Of a stretch of 64,000 bases of DNA, positions 1 to 10,417 are shown one piece after another. How positions within the stretch are numbered: the first letter of the stretch is position 1; every line of letters starts with the position of its first letter. This DNA comes from Floccularia luteovirens (Eukaryota > Basidiomycota > Agaricomycetes > Agaricales > Squamanitaceae). The notes under the pieces are model-generated. The model had not been told where the DNA came from. It ran no database searches and saw only the letters and a program-made list of their open reading frames with translations. The position numbers and the translations under genes are program-made. Location of the stretch: positions 1,550,001 to 1,614,000 of the forward strand of contig VSJF01000001.1 in assembly GCA_009739215.1 (NCBI GenBank), given 5' to 3'.

Positions 1-1071
1 CCAGACTCTTCGCGAGCATGCCATCGTCCAGCGCGGGGCGCTTTTTCCAAATACTGCTCTGATGAGTGTGGCGTACGTTACATGCAAATGCGCATTGACG
101 CATGGGCCCGCAAGGGTGGAAAACGTGACAAGCTATGGGAGAGTATTCGTGGAGCTGAAAGACGAGAAGGCGTAGTAGTGTGTGCACAAGAAGTGGCGGT
201 GTGCCAGCTCGACAAACCCGCACTCAAACCCATCCCCAAAAGCGAGGGCGACGGCAGCCTCCATGTAAAAATGGATGGGGAAGGATGCAAGCAAAAAGGA
301 AACGGAGTCGACCATAATATAAAAACTCACATCAAGCCGAACATTGGTAATAAATCGCCCACGATTCAGGAGGTGACCCCTCATGTGCGTAAGGGTGAGC
401 CGGGTCATAGGCCAAAACGCGAACGTGTAGAGCGCGAAGCCGAACGCTTACGTGGTTTACTTGACCAAATAGTGAAATCTCGCGAAGAGATCAAGAAAGG
501 TTTGGAAGTTGTTGTTTGGCGCGAACGCCTTCTCGAACTCGCAAGTGAGCGCGCGGAGAGCATTGGTCAGTGTGGATGGGACCAAAGGCTATGTTTCGGT
601 GACGAGGAATGGGCAGATTTTGGTGCAGGAGTATTGGAAAGCTACGAGGAGGTTAAGGCTGAGAATAAGGATGAAGAAAATGGCACGGATATGCCTGTTG
701 ATCTCGAAAATGAAGGGGAGGGAGAATGGTGGTGCCCTGGCAAGAAGATTTGCGATCGTCATGCAGGGTGTGTATATAATCATATATAAATAGTCATGTT
801 TTATTGATCTTGCATTTACAGGTGGCAAGCGGTCAGATTTAAAGACGTTTGCAAAGAGAAGGAGAAGAAGGAAGAGGCATTATTGAAGCTTACTACTCGC
901 GAACGTGAAATTCGGAAGCGCATAGAGGACATCACAGATCCCCTTGGTCGCAATCCGAAGGTCACATCCGCGCCAAGTCCTCTCAAACCAGCCAATTCTA
1001 AGCATCTTAAAGGTAGAATTATGAGCGACTCCCTCAAAAGAGGGAAGAAACGCAAAAACATTTTTTCGTAA
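1..1071 (+). CDS. COMPASS histone methyltransferase subunit, CFP1/Spp1-type C-terminal part (5' truncated)
   Basis: The frame is open from base 1, so the start lies outside the window. Exons 1-767 and 822-1071 join through a 54-base GT-AG intron. The first residues read CHRPARGAFSKYCSDECG, which matches the cysteine motif of the CFP1/Spp1 C-terminal domain (xPAxxxSKYCSDxCG). A basic, charged helical stretch follows. The second exon restores CPGKKICDRHAGWQ, matching the CxxxKxxCxxHxxW motif near the end of that family. The PHD finger expected at the N-terminus would be upstream. Known role: a Set1/COMPASS subunit in H3K4 methylation, in the nucleus. The 3' end is not certain: a donor at 1012-1014 and a well-formed acceptor at 1160 would replace the last 20 residues and move the stop to about 1237. 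Confidence 0.8.
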
Positions 1072-1309
1072 TTAGCTATTGTATTTTTTTTGATGTTCAT
1101 TGAGCGCTTTACATGTACCACACTTTGTTCGCTGATTGCTTTGTTTTCTCATCTATACAGACGGTCTCAATTTTGATATAATAAGCGATGGTGGTGATAC
1201 AGCCAACGTCCCAAATGATAACATGGTAATTACATGACTATGGTCGCACAAATATGCGGCGAACTCATATCATTTCTCGCATCACAAGCTAACACATCCT
1301 GTTGATACT

Positions 1310-1958
1310 CTAATACCCATCACCTTCACCACCCTCTTTGCAGAACCCATTTTGCTCATACAATATCTGTGATTTGATGTCCTCTCGTTCCTTCTTCACT
1401 TCGGCATCATGCTTGTGATGGGGTTCCAGTGCACGGTAATCGACTTGTTTTAATGGGATATCATCTTCTCTATCTAGGTCCTAGTAGGGATGTGAATATG
1501 AGTACTAGGTGTCCAACCATAAATTTTGGTGACCGATCACGTACAATTTCTCCAAGAAGGACAACGTTTTCACCACGAATCAAGAAAAGGCCATGCCAGC
1601 TTTCTGCAAATGCGTTTCCATGATATATCCGTTCGACAGTATCTTCGAGTACAAGATTAGCTAGCATATATAGGTGAATAGGCCAAGTTAAATAAGAAAA
1701 GTAGCAAAAGGGCTGGCAAAATGACCCACCAAATTGATCATAAGAACGCAGAACACCGTGCAACTTTCTCCCATCACGTAGGATGACAAGCATCTTTCCT
1801 AGGCGAGTCGAGAGTGACGAAGAGAAAACGTCAAAGTTGTAAAATATGGGAATATGGCGTGTTCAGGAAGTGGTGCAGCAGGTGACTTGGGGGGTAGACG
1901 TACTGTCCACGCAATCTACCAAAGATCCCGAAGTCGTGAAAGGGATTAGTGAGTCCAT
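1310..1958 (-). CDS. LSM1: U6 snRNA-associated Sm-like protein LSm1
   Basis: Four exons (1958-1904, 1798-1730, 1660-1545, 1480-1310) give 136 residues with consistent phases. The start MDSLIPFTTSGSLVDCVD is typical of LSm1. Sm motif 1 reads MLVILRDGRKLHGVLRSYDQF and spans an exon join to ANLVLEDT; Sm motif 2 reads LFLIRGENVVLLGE. The C-terminal tail is charged. LSm1 is the subunit that makes the cytoplasmic Lsm1-7 ring, which with Pat1 binds oligoadenylated mRNA and promotes decapping in P-bodies. A CACGTG at 2044-2049 lies upstream but may be chance. The call is secure because both Sm motifs and the LSm1-specific N-terminus are present. Confidence 0.93.
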
Positions 1959-2118
1959 AATAAAAGAAGCTGCTCTTGTTGTGAGAAGCTCTCGAGTGTA
2001 TATTGTTCTGGAAAGAAAGAAATGTGTCGTTCACTGTGTTTTCCACGTGACAACCATTTTGCTCTCCCAAATCTGTTTTGCTTACTACTGCTTACACATT
2101 GCCGTCATTGTAAGCATA

Positions 2119-2211
2119 GCTGGAATGGCCGAGTCGTTAAGGCGAGTGATTTGAATTATCAAACTTATCACTTGGTGTTTCACCGCGTAGGTTCAAATCC
2201 TGCTTCCAGCG
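2119..2211 (+). tRNA. tRNA-Ser(UGA) with an 11-base intron
   Basis: A 7-bp acceptor stem (GCTGGAA with TTCCAGC) and discriminator G enclose a D-arm (GCCGAGTCGTTAAGGC), a long variable arm (class II tRNA) and a T-arm with GGTTCAAATCC. The anticodon stem AGTGA/TCACT (2145-2149 and 2168-2172) closes an 18-base loop. Placing TGA at 2152-2154 leaves an 11-base intron at 2156-2166, just after position 37 where nuclear tRNA introns sit. The long variable arm and G73 fit serine. A short T-run follows at 2215-2219. Confidence 0.9.
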
Positions 2212-2318
2212 AAATTTTTGTACATTTTCTATATTCATATCCTCACAATAGATGTACGCTCCGACGTCCACATCAAAAGCAGAAATGACAGTGTTTGTAT
2301 TCTACATCCAAACGGACA

Positions 2319-2764
2319 TTATGATGATGTAGTTTGACCTATGTACTCCCACTGTCCACGTTCTGGTTTTTCTTCCAGAGGATCCCATCTATAGTAGCAA
2401 ACAGAATTAAAGCGCGAACGCGAGACGAAGGTCATTTCACTTACGCTCGCCATTCTACCATTTTGGCAGCAAGTTTAAGTTCGTCAGACGCGATATCTAA
2501 CGACTCCTCAATTTGACCTTCGTTCAGTTGAGTAGCGATGGCTGATACATCCCCTTTCGCACTCTGCACGATATTAAGCTTGTGCCGGGTGAGTGCTTCT
2601 ACTCCTTGTCGATAAACGGATGTTTGCGGAATGCTCGACAAAACTGAGAGGGTGGATTCGTATGTTTTAATAAGTTCTGGGATGGGATCGGCATGAACAG
2701 ACAGGCCAGTGATGCCAGTGGTATTTTTGAGAACCTGGCGGAGAGGGCGAGTGAAACGCAACAT
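2319..2764 (-). CDS. NADH:ubiquinone oxidoreductase (complex I) subunit NDUFA5
   Basis: Two exons (2764-2445 and 2388-2319) give 129 residues. The core GLSVHADPIPELIKTYEST, then SVYRQGVEALTRHKLNIVQ and GQIEESLDIASDELKL, is the conserved ETC complex I subunit domain (NDUFA5). The second exon supplies the expected WDPLEEKPERGQWEYIG end. It is an accessory subunit of the peripheral arm of mitochondrial complex I. The short basic N-terminus is consistent with matrix import. The gene is divergent from the mitochondrial bL32m gene with 130 bases between start codons. Confidence 0.93.
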
Positions 2765-2894
2765 TATGTGAAGACCTGTTGAACCACTACGAGGACCGAC
2801 TATGGGTGAGTTTTAAGGTCTTCGGTCGGAGTGTAAAATTTTATTTCTGGTTGGTAGAGTCAAAAGCTTTACTTCTAAAGTCTCCAAAACTTCA
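2765..2894. promoter_or_regulatory. Shared promoter between two mitochondrial-protein genes
   Basis: These 130 bases separate the start codons of the divergent NDUFA5-type and bL32m genes, so they must hold both leaders and probably both promoters. I see no clear TATA box. Both products act in mitochondria, so co-regulation is plausible but is inference. Confidence 0.45.
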
Positions 2895-3317
2895 ATGGCG
2901 GCGGTGGTCCTTCAGCATGCTCAAAATGCTTCCATTCGCATGCCTTACTACAGGTCATTTGCTATGCAAAATCTCACTTTCGCGTTCTGGAATTCGGTGC
3001 GAACAGCCCAATGGTCCATGACATCCTCACTTTCTTGGCTCGAATTCTTCCCTTCAATTCTCCTGGCAGTTCCAAAATCAAAAACGTCACATTCCCGAAA
3101 AGCTATGCGAGCTGCAAATAAAGGTTTGAAGGATAAGCGCAGTGAGTGACTTTTTATGATTTAAATAATATCTCTCAACCGACTCTATGAAGATATCGTC
3201 AACTGCCCAGGATGTGGTTCACCGAAGCTTGCACATCACCAATGTTCAAATTGCTATAGTTTCCTTAGTAGGATGTGGAAAGGGAAAACTGGTGGTCAGA
3301 ACGGGGGGGATTCCTGA
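2895..3317 (+). CDS. Mitochondrial large-subunit ribosomal protein bL32m
   Basis: Two exons (2895-3141 and 3193-3317) give 123 residues. A mitochondrial-type N-terminal region of about 55 residues precedes the L32 signature VPKSKTSHSRKAMRAANKGL. The second exon gives NCPGCGSPKLAHHQCSNCY, the four-cysteine zinc-binding motif of many L32 proteins. It is part of the mitochondrial 54S subunit near the peptidyl transferase centre. The gene is close to and divergent from a complex I gene. The 325 bases after the stop (3318-3642) hold no further gene that I can see. Confidence 0.9.
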
Positions 3318-3642
3318 CATGTCATGAGAGAAGACTTGTGACTAAAGATCTGTATGTCGCATATCTTCGCTACGGAAAAATTAAATTATTTTTTGGAAAC
3401 TTTACAGAAGGATTACTTATACACCTTCTCGGAGCAGGATTTATTATACTCCATATCAATACAAATGGACTGCTGTAGTAGAACATTGAAACATTTATTC
3501 AGTGCACCATAGTATAAAAATAGTCACACTAGTTTAGTCATGACTATGCTCCGCACAATCTATATTCCTTCAGAGGCTTTTAACTTCTGTTGGTGTGAAT
3601 TAAATTCCAACACTCAGTAACACGTTCCCCACGCTCCTTCAG

Positions 3643-5386
3643 ATGCTATTCACACAACGTATGTTCCCCACACGTGCTGCAGCCCTCACACTGAAGAGAG
3701 CGGCCAGTACGCGAGCAAAACCGTACGGTTTGACTGAAATATTGCAGAAAAACCCAGAAGATGTGGTAATAACGTTTGCAAAACGGACCGCGGTGGGAAG
3801 GGCGAAGAAAGGTCAACATAAAGATACTCCAGTTGATGAACTCTTGTTGGGATTGTTCAAGGCACGTTGTTCCACTTATCTACAGCAAGTCGTTAACATT
3901 GACAATTTCATTCCAGGCAACGCTCCAGGAAACAAAGCTGGACCCGCGCAAGATAGACGACATATGTGTTGGTAATACAGCCTATTCCAGAAAATATATC
4001 TTTTCCTAATACTATTCACAGCGACATGTCACCCACCATCACCACTCTACGTCTCTCGAGCAGCGGCGCTTGCTGCAGACATCCCCCAAGAAGTCCCTAT
4101 ATCAGTCGTGAATCGTCTGTGTTCATCAGGACTGATGGCTGTACGAAACATTGCACATGCAATACAAGCTGGGGAGACGTCTCTTGGACTTGCTGTTGGC
4201 GTTGAAAGCATGAGTTTAAAGTCTTACTTTTCCTGTCTTTCGTTGTTCGCGTACTAAATAATGTATAGCCCTCGTCCAACTCCAGAAGTTGCAGATGCGG
4301 TATCGCAGCATCCGAAAGCCAATGATTGTTTACAGGTCTGTTTAAAATGATACGCTACAGTCACTGCTGATAGATTTCTGACTATTCATCTTAAGCCCAT
4401 GGGCTGGACTTCAGAAATGGTTGCACAAACCTACAAAGTTTCCCGAGCAAAACAAGACGAGTATGCACTGATATCCCACACCCGAGCGAGTAATGTAAGG
4501 CTGAGTTATCCATGTTATTTCACGTTCCTCATTAATAAACTTTATTAATCTAGGCTGTTAGCAGTGGTGTATTCGCTGAAGAGATTATTCCTGTAGAAAT
4601 TCGGGGTCAAGTAGTTTCTGTTGACGATACTGTCCGTCCTGGTGTTACTCTGGACGGCCTAAGCGCCCTAAAACCAGTCTTCCCGAAATGGGGAGAAGCT
4701 AGTACAACCGCAGGAAATGCTAGCGGTGTTGGTGATGGAGCGGGACTAATTATAATGACGACTAGACAACGAGCTGAGGAGGAAGGTATGGAAGTATTGG
4801 GTAAATGGGTTGGAAGTTCTGTCGTTGGTTAGTGTAAAGAGTTTTATGAAGATTTGCAAACCTTACTTGTCAATTTTGTAGGCGTCGAACCAAGACACAT
4901 GGGAATTTCCCCGATTTTTGCCATTCCAAAGGTTCTTTCTCAAGTCGGCTTGTCCAAGGAAGATATTGATGTATATGAGGTGTGTGGGATAGAGGATCAA
5001 CGATACATACATTAGCTGACATGGTACTAGATCAACGAAGCATTCGCGTCACAGTTCGTATATTGCTTGGAACAACTTCAGGTTCCCATAGAAAAGATTA
5101 ATCCCAAGTGAGTGCACCAATTATTTGCTTTTGCATCAAACATTCACGTATTTCCTTAAACAGTGGTGGTGCGATTGCCATTTCTCATCCTCTGGGAATG
5201 AGTAAGTGATAAAGCGCCCTTTTTCGCTTCATCGAGCTCATGTCAAACCTGATAGCTGGTATTCGCCAAGTTGTCACAGGCCTTGCCGAGTTGAAGAGAC
5301 GAAATGAGAAATTGTTATGCACAAGTATGTGTGTTGGGAGCGGTATGGGTGCAGCAGGGATATTTGTCAATGAACAGACAAAATAG
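3643..5386 (+). CDS. 3-ketoacyl-CoA thiolase (acetyl-CoA acyltransferase)
   Basis: Ten exons (3643-3861, 3917-3971, 4022-4220, 4269-4335, 4396-4494, 4554-4827, 4882-4979, 5031-5107, 5164-5201, 5256-5386) give 418 residues. Catalytic features are intact: the nucleophilic Cys in [11 protein letters not shown], the His in [11 protein letters not shown] and the second Cys in [14 protein letters not shown] is also present. It catalyses the last step of fatty acid beta-oxidation, cleaving 3-ketoacyl-CoA with CoA. The closest match is the POT1/ACAA group. The N-terminus is basic and looks mitochondrial; I see no clear PTS2 peroxisomal signal, so location is open. Intron 1 begins GCACGT, which makes it a GC-AG intron. 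Confidence 0.93.
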
Positions 5387-5936
5387 AGATAGTGTCACTC
5401 TTCATAAATTGACATGCATTGACAATAAATCAACACTATGCTACTCCATTGCGTCAATGGGTTCACTACTGTCCTGATCCCTAAAGAGAGAATAGCAAGT
5501 CAGTTGCTTGTAATTTGTTTGCGGAGGATTGAATTAAAAAGGGCAATCTCAGCAAGTCATTCATGTCAGTGATATGCATGCGAAATAATCACAGCACTCA
5601 AGTCGACTAAGAGGTGCCAATGGTTGAATTTACAACACTCGTCATTGAAAGTAAGATCTTGGAAAATAGTAAAGTTCAAAACTAACCTTATAGTAAGATT
5701 TTGGGTGGTAGTAGAGTCGTAAGTACCACCAGAATTTAGAATCAGCAAATTTTAAACTGACTCACGTGAACCGGCATCCTGCGAACTGACTGTACATGAT
5801 TTCAAGCCACAATGCAAGGTGATCTACATACACTAGCCCTCGTCACTGATATCAACATCTTGCAAGCCAAGGTATATTACAGTAATCTTATCACAGCCAA
5901 TACTTACACTAGTACCTTCCAGCAATCCCTCAAAAA
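5387..5936. other. Intergenic region, possible small spliced minus-strand gene
   Basis: This 550-base stretch separates the thiolase from RPS3. It must hold the RPS3 promoter, and CACGTG occurs at 5763-5768. On the minus strand there are coding-like pieces: a good acceptor (CTGACTTGCTATTCTCTCTTTAG) leads into an acidic end, DQDSSEPIDAME then stop (around 5490-5450). Further upstream are splice-like donors near 5760 and 5690. I could not join these into a recognisable protein, so no CDS is called. Confidence 0.3.
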
Positions 5937-6887
5937 ATGTCTTCTCAAATCAGCAAAAAGCGCAAGTTTGTAGCGGATGGTGTCTTCCGCGCAGAATTAA
6001 ATGAATTCTTCATGCGTGAACTGGCTGAGGAGGGATACTCCGGCTGTGATGTTCGCGTTACACACGCACGTACTGAGGTATGCATTTAGTGTACAGGTTC
6101 TTGATGATTTGATGTCTGATTATACCTAGATTATCATCCGTGCCACCCACACCCAAGATGTTCTTGGTGAGAAGGGTCGCCGCATCCGTGAATTAACATT
6201 GCTCGTCCAAAAACGTTTCAGCTTTGGAGAAGGCTCTTTGGAACTATATGCTGAGAAAGTCCAATATCGCGGTCTCTCTGCAGTTGCCCAATGTGAAAGT
6301 TTGAGATACAAACTACTTGGTGGCCTTGCTGTGCGCCGGTACGGCTTTTGTGTTGAATTGATTGATTAAAAGATTCAAACTTTTATAGTGCTTGTTACGG
6401 TGTACTCCGATTCGTTATGGAGTCTGGCGCCAAGGGATGTGAAGTCGTCGTATCTGGAAAACTTCGTGCAGCTCGTGCTAAATCGATGAAATTCACTGAT
6501 GGTTTCATGATTCACTCCGGTCAGCCTGCTCGTGATTTTGTGGACTATGCTGTGCGCCATGTTCTTCTGAAGCAAGGTGTACTTGGTATCAAAGTCAAAA
6601 TGTGAGTACAATCGAACTCTATCGAATTAAGAACTTTTGCTGACATAGTAACTTTTTCTAGCATGAAAGGCTATGATCCTGAAGGTCAAACTGGACCTCG
6701 GAAACCCCTACCTGACTCCGTCCAAATCCTTGAACCGCCAGTTGACAAAATTGTTTCTGAACCCTCTTCAGAGCAACGAGAGCCCGTTTCTGTGCCCATT
6801 GCACCAGCACCAGTTGATGAAGCGTATGCTACTCAAGATCCAGGGTTCCAGCAAGCAGACACGTACTCTGAGCAGCCTGTATTCTGA
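5937..6887 (+). CDS. RPS3: 40S ribosomal protein S3 (uS3)
   Basis: Four exons (5937-6077, 6130-6338, 6389-6601, 6662-6887) give 262 residues. The start [17 protein letters not shown], the KH-domain region ending [18 protein letters not shown], and [18 protein letters not shown] with [14 protein letters not shown] are all diagnostic. The C-terminal tail is rich in P, E and V, as in fungi. uS3 lines the mRNA entry channel of the small subunit and takes part in ribosome quality control. Length is close to the usual 240-260. No break is seen. Confidence 0.97.
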
Positions 6888-7037
6888 TTTTGTATTACCT
6901 ACATGCTTCAGTCGTTTACACTCCTGTCTATATTTTTTTTTTTTCGTCAGGTCAAACCAAAAATAGCATTAATTTCATTGATTGACCCATCCTAATTTAA
7001 CGTACAACTGTTACAGAACAAACTATTACTGAAGTCC

Positions 7038-10000
7038 TTAATTATCAAGAGATTTGACAACACTACTTCCAGCCAAACCCCCTGATGGCAATTGGAAGGT
7101 CAAACTCTCCTTACGCTCCTTCCCAAAGTGTTTCGGTACCTTGCCCGATGCACTTAAATCGAGGGAAAGTTGAATGGTGGATAGGAGTTGTGATGGGTCA
7201 GAGACCACAAGCTCTCCAGTATCCATGTTGTAATTGACGGCAGCATTTCCACTTGATGTAACCGTAATTGCTGCAGCTCCTTTTGACGGGGTGAAAGTTA
7301 GAGACCCTCCTGCTTTGTTCCAAAATACAGCCATCATCCTGTTATGTTTCTCGTCGAAAATAGCGGATATTTCTGCATCATTTTGTATCGTTTGCAGGCG
7401 TAGCCTCTTGTTCTTTTTCACAAAACCAGAGGTGGTAGTATCAGGGAAAATAGTGTAGCACACCGGAGTATCTATGGAGTTGTGCTGAATATAAGCTGTA
7501 AAAAGGCTAACAGTCGCTAGGGGTTGGGTTGATGTCCCAATATCCGACCAGTCTCCTGTTTTGTCCCCGACTTCTATAGAGAGTGTAAATGCCTGGCTGG
7601 CGTTCTGAAGAACGTATCCGACGTTATCGTGCCACAATGTTTGGGTGATAGACTCATCCATAGGACTTTGCGATTTGTCCGTGACCACGGGTCCATTTTG
7701 TCGTTTCTGATCAAGGACCGATCGTACAATGCCACTACTCGAGGACGACATATTCGCAATCATTACGTGCTGGACATCGTCATCAAGGAAAAACCACGCC
7801 TTTTGCCAATGGAAGGCTTTCGTAAAAGGATTGGTATAGCGCATGACAGCAATGCCGGTTTCCCCATCAGAAACTCCACCAACAAAGTTCTCAATGCCAG
7901 TAAAAGAACTAGAGCCGCAGCTCAATGGAGTCCCTCCGTAATCAACAGTTGTGCCAGGAATAAGTTCCCAGTCCCATGCAACAGAGATATCTTCATATTC
8001 GTTTCCATGTAAGTATGTAAATAGAACACCATCGGATAGATGAAAACCAAAGGGCTAGATTGAGTGGTGAATACTAGACAACTTTGGATTGGTGTGATTT
8101 TTACCACTAACGTTTTGCGAATTGATGCATTCAGAGTTTTTTGTCCTGCTTGAATACATCTTTATGGTGGATACATACTCCTTTCCACGGTGCACCTGTG
8201 AGTGAATTGTGAGCATATAAACTGAAAACCTTGAAAATGTTTTGCTGACCATATAGTCATTGGCATAGAATAGACGGTTCCCTTGGAGTTCACCGGCATT
8301 TGCATTTGTAATGTTGTTTGGCGTTACTTCAGCAAAGTTGACCAGAGTATCAGAAGACCAATCTTTCCCTAATTCTCCAACTTTTGACAAACTGATTTTG
8401 ATACTGCCAGTTGCTCTGTTTCAAATGTGAGAATGGTTGAAAATCACTTGCTTTACTAACTTACTGGTTGTCAATGACAGGGAAGCTAATAAAACGGCCT
8501 AGGGCAGACTAAATATATTGTTTGTGTTATAACATTAAAAATTTGTCGCCAGATAAAACTTACAAAGTCCCAATGGAGTACACCAGTTATCGAATTGCGG
8601 AATATCATCCACCTATCACCCTCGAATAAAGTTGCAAAAGCTGATTGGGAGTTGTTATTCGCCATGAACTGAGTTCCACTGGCTTCTATTTCAAGGTCAA
8701 GGAGGTCGTTTGTACTGTTTGAACTTGTGGTTGGTAATCAGAAATATTAAGGCAGCGTGGTGCACATACTAATCCTTTCCTAAATCAAGTTGGTATCTCA
8801 GATAAAGATTATTATTCCTGAGAACATGTCTACTAACCGTAGTTGCCGTTATACAACACTCCACCATGTTGACCTTCAGGCCAGAATTTTTGGTTAGGTA
8901 GTAAAACTTGAAAAGAATGATCAAGTACCAAATGATCCATCAGGCCGAATACCATCTGACTTTGGAGCATCCTTGATACTAAGTTCAAGATGTACTCTCC
9001 GATATGCGTCGGTAAGCAGTGTGTTGTTGTTGGTTAATAGAGCTAGATCTATGCCAACTTTGGCAACATCTAAAGTGTTCGCACCGGTCAAAAAGCCGAC
9101 ACCATTGATGTTATGATCAAAGGTGTTGTATGAGCGTTGGTTTATATTGGTGCAGTTGCTCAGCTGAGAGGGTGAAAGAGTATCGTTGACCAATAGGCAA
9201 ACTTGGCCGGAAAGTTCTGGTATTAGTATGATCTGGAGATATCATGTCGTACGTGAGGAATGGAAGGTGGTGATGGTGGAGTGAGTACAAACGTTAGAGA
9301 ACCAATTAGTGTTCCTGAGCCGTAAACGATCATGTAAGCAAAGTGCTTAAAATAGTTCAATTTGTACACCCACCAGAGAGAGTTATCAACATTGTCACAA
9401 GGGCATGCTGCAGTTCCACCAGAGTCTAAGCATGCGTTATTGGTGAAGTCTCTACCAAACCAATAATCCATAGCTCTTGAAATGGCGTTTAGTACTTCCG
9501 GGTCCTGTTTAAACTGCTCTTCTCCAGCAACTCCATGCCAAGCTCCTGCCATAACAACTGTGGCAGATTCAATCAGTATTTTTAATCGCCTCGATACTTT
9601 TTACGTACGTGTACGTTGCCAGTGTTCTTGAGCTGGCCAGTTTGCTCGCTGGGCTGCACAACCAGTTGTATAGTCGACCTCATTGTCTGGCCATTTCCCG
9701 TCAGGTCCAAGAGAAGCCAACCTAGGGTCAAATATTACAAAACTTTATACATCGCAAGGGTGGAACAACCGACCAAGCTGAAATCTCGGTTGTACTCTCC
9801 AGGGCTCCAAGGATGGCATCTATGCGACGTTCGTGAATCAAATCTATTTCTTCTGAAGTATTGGCATCTGGGGTTTCTTCTCGTGCAGTGACCGACGTTG
9901 TTGTACCAGTCGAGATTGCTCGTGTTGCGGGATTGTTGACACCACCTGGGAATAAGGATTCACTCACGGCCGAGTTCCCTTCTAAAGTAGTAGAGATATC

Positions 10001-10066
10001 AGCTGATAAGCATAGAGCAATAGAATGAATGTAAGTGAAAAGAACGGAAAGCAGACAAGTCTTCAT
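7038..10066 (-). CDS. Secreted polysaccharide lyase family 8 (hyaluronate/chondroitin-lyase-like), copy 1
   Basis: Twelve exons give 807 residues: 10066-9774, 9721-9609, 9557-9374, 9314-9293, 9232-8929, 8873-8838, 8779-8770, 8714-8564, 8508-8465, 8415-8250, 8195-8112 and 8054-7038. A hydrophobic signal peptide (MKTCLLSVLFTYIHSIALCLS) is followed by a spacer absent from copy 2, an all-alpha toroid domain, then beta domains. Expected catalytic parts are present: the Asn of GANTLD, and His and Tyr nine residues apart in DGSFGQHGG...NGNYG. A GLDEADR-like motif is absent because this is a lyase, not an ATPase. Family chemistry is beta-elimination of uronic-acid polysaccharides; the true substrate is unknown. 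One exon is only 10 bases. It is a tandem paralog of the next gene on the same strand. Confidence 0.88.
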
Positions 10067-10417
10067 CCAAGTAAGGTTGTGAGTTTAGGCGGATAATTGA
10101 GAGAACCTCGAAGTTAGCAACACGATTTAAATACAATGATTGCCTTGGGGCATGTGGGGACATGCTTCTCTACAGTCGCACCTTATGGTCTGTACTCCGA
10201 AACTTCTTCCCATCAATGTTTTATATTTGTCCTGCGCTTGGAGCGCAGTAAATATTCATATTGTTAGCAAGATTGAATCCGAGAAAGATTGATTTGTATA
10301 ACTGTGCTTTTGTTATATGTATCAAAGTATTTCGGCAAAGCATGTTATGAGTATCATACCGCAAATGTATTGGAAGCATCACTGTAGTATGTTATCCTAA
10401 CTAACTGTGGTTCAGAT
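10067..10417. other. Spacer between tandem PL8 genes
   Basis: These 351 bases hold the promoter of PL8 copy 1 and the 3' end of copy 2. I see AT-rich sequence and no gene or repeat. Confidence 0.5.
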
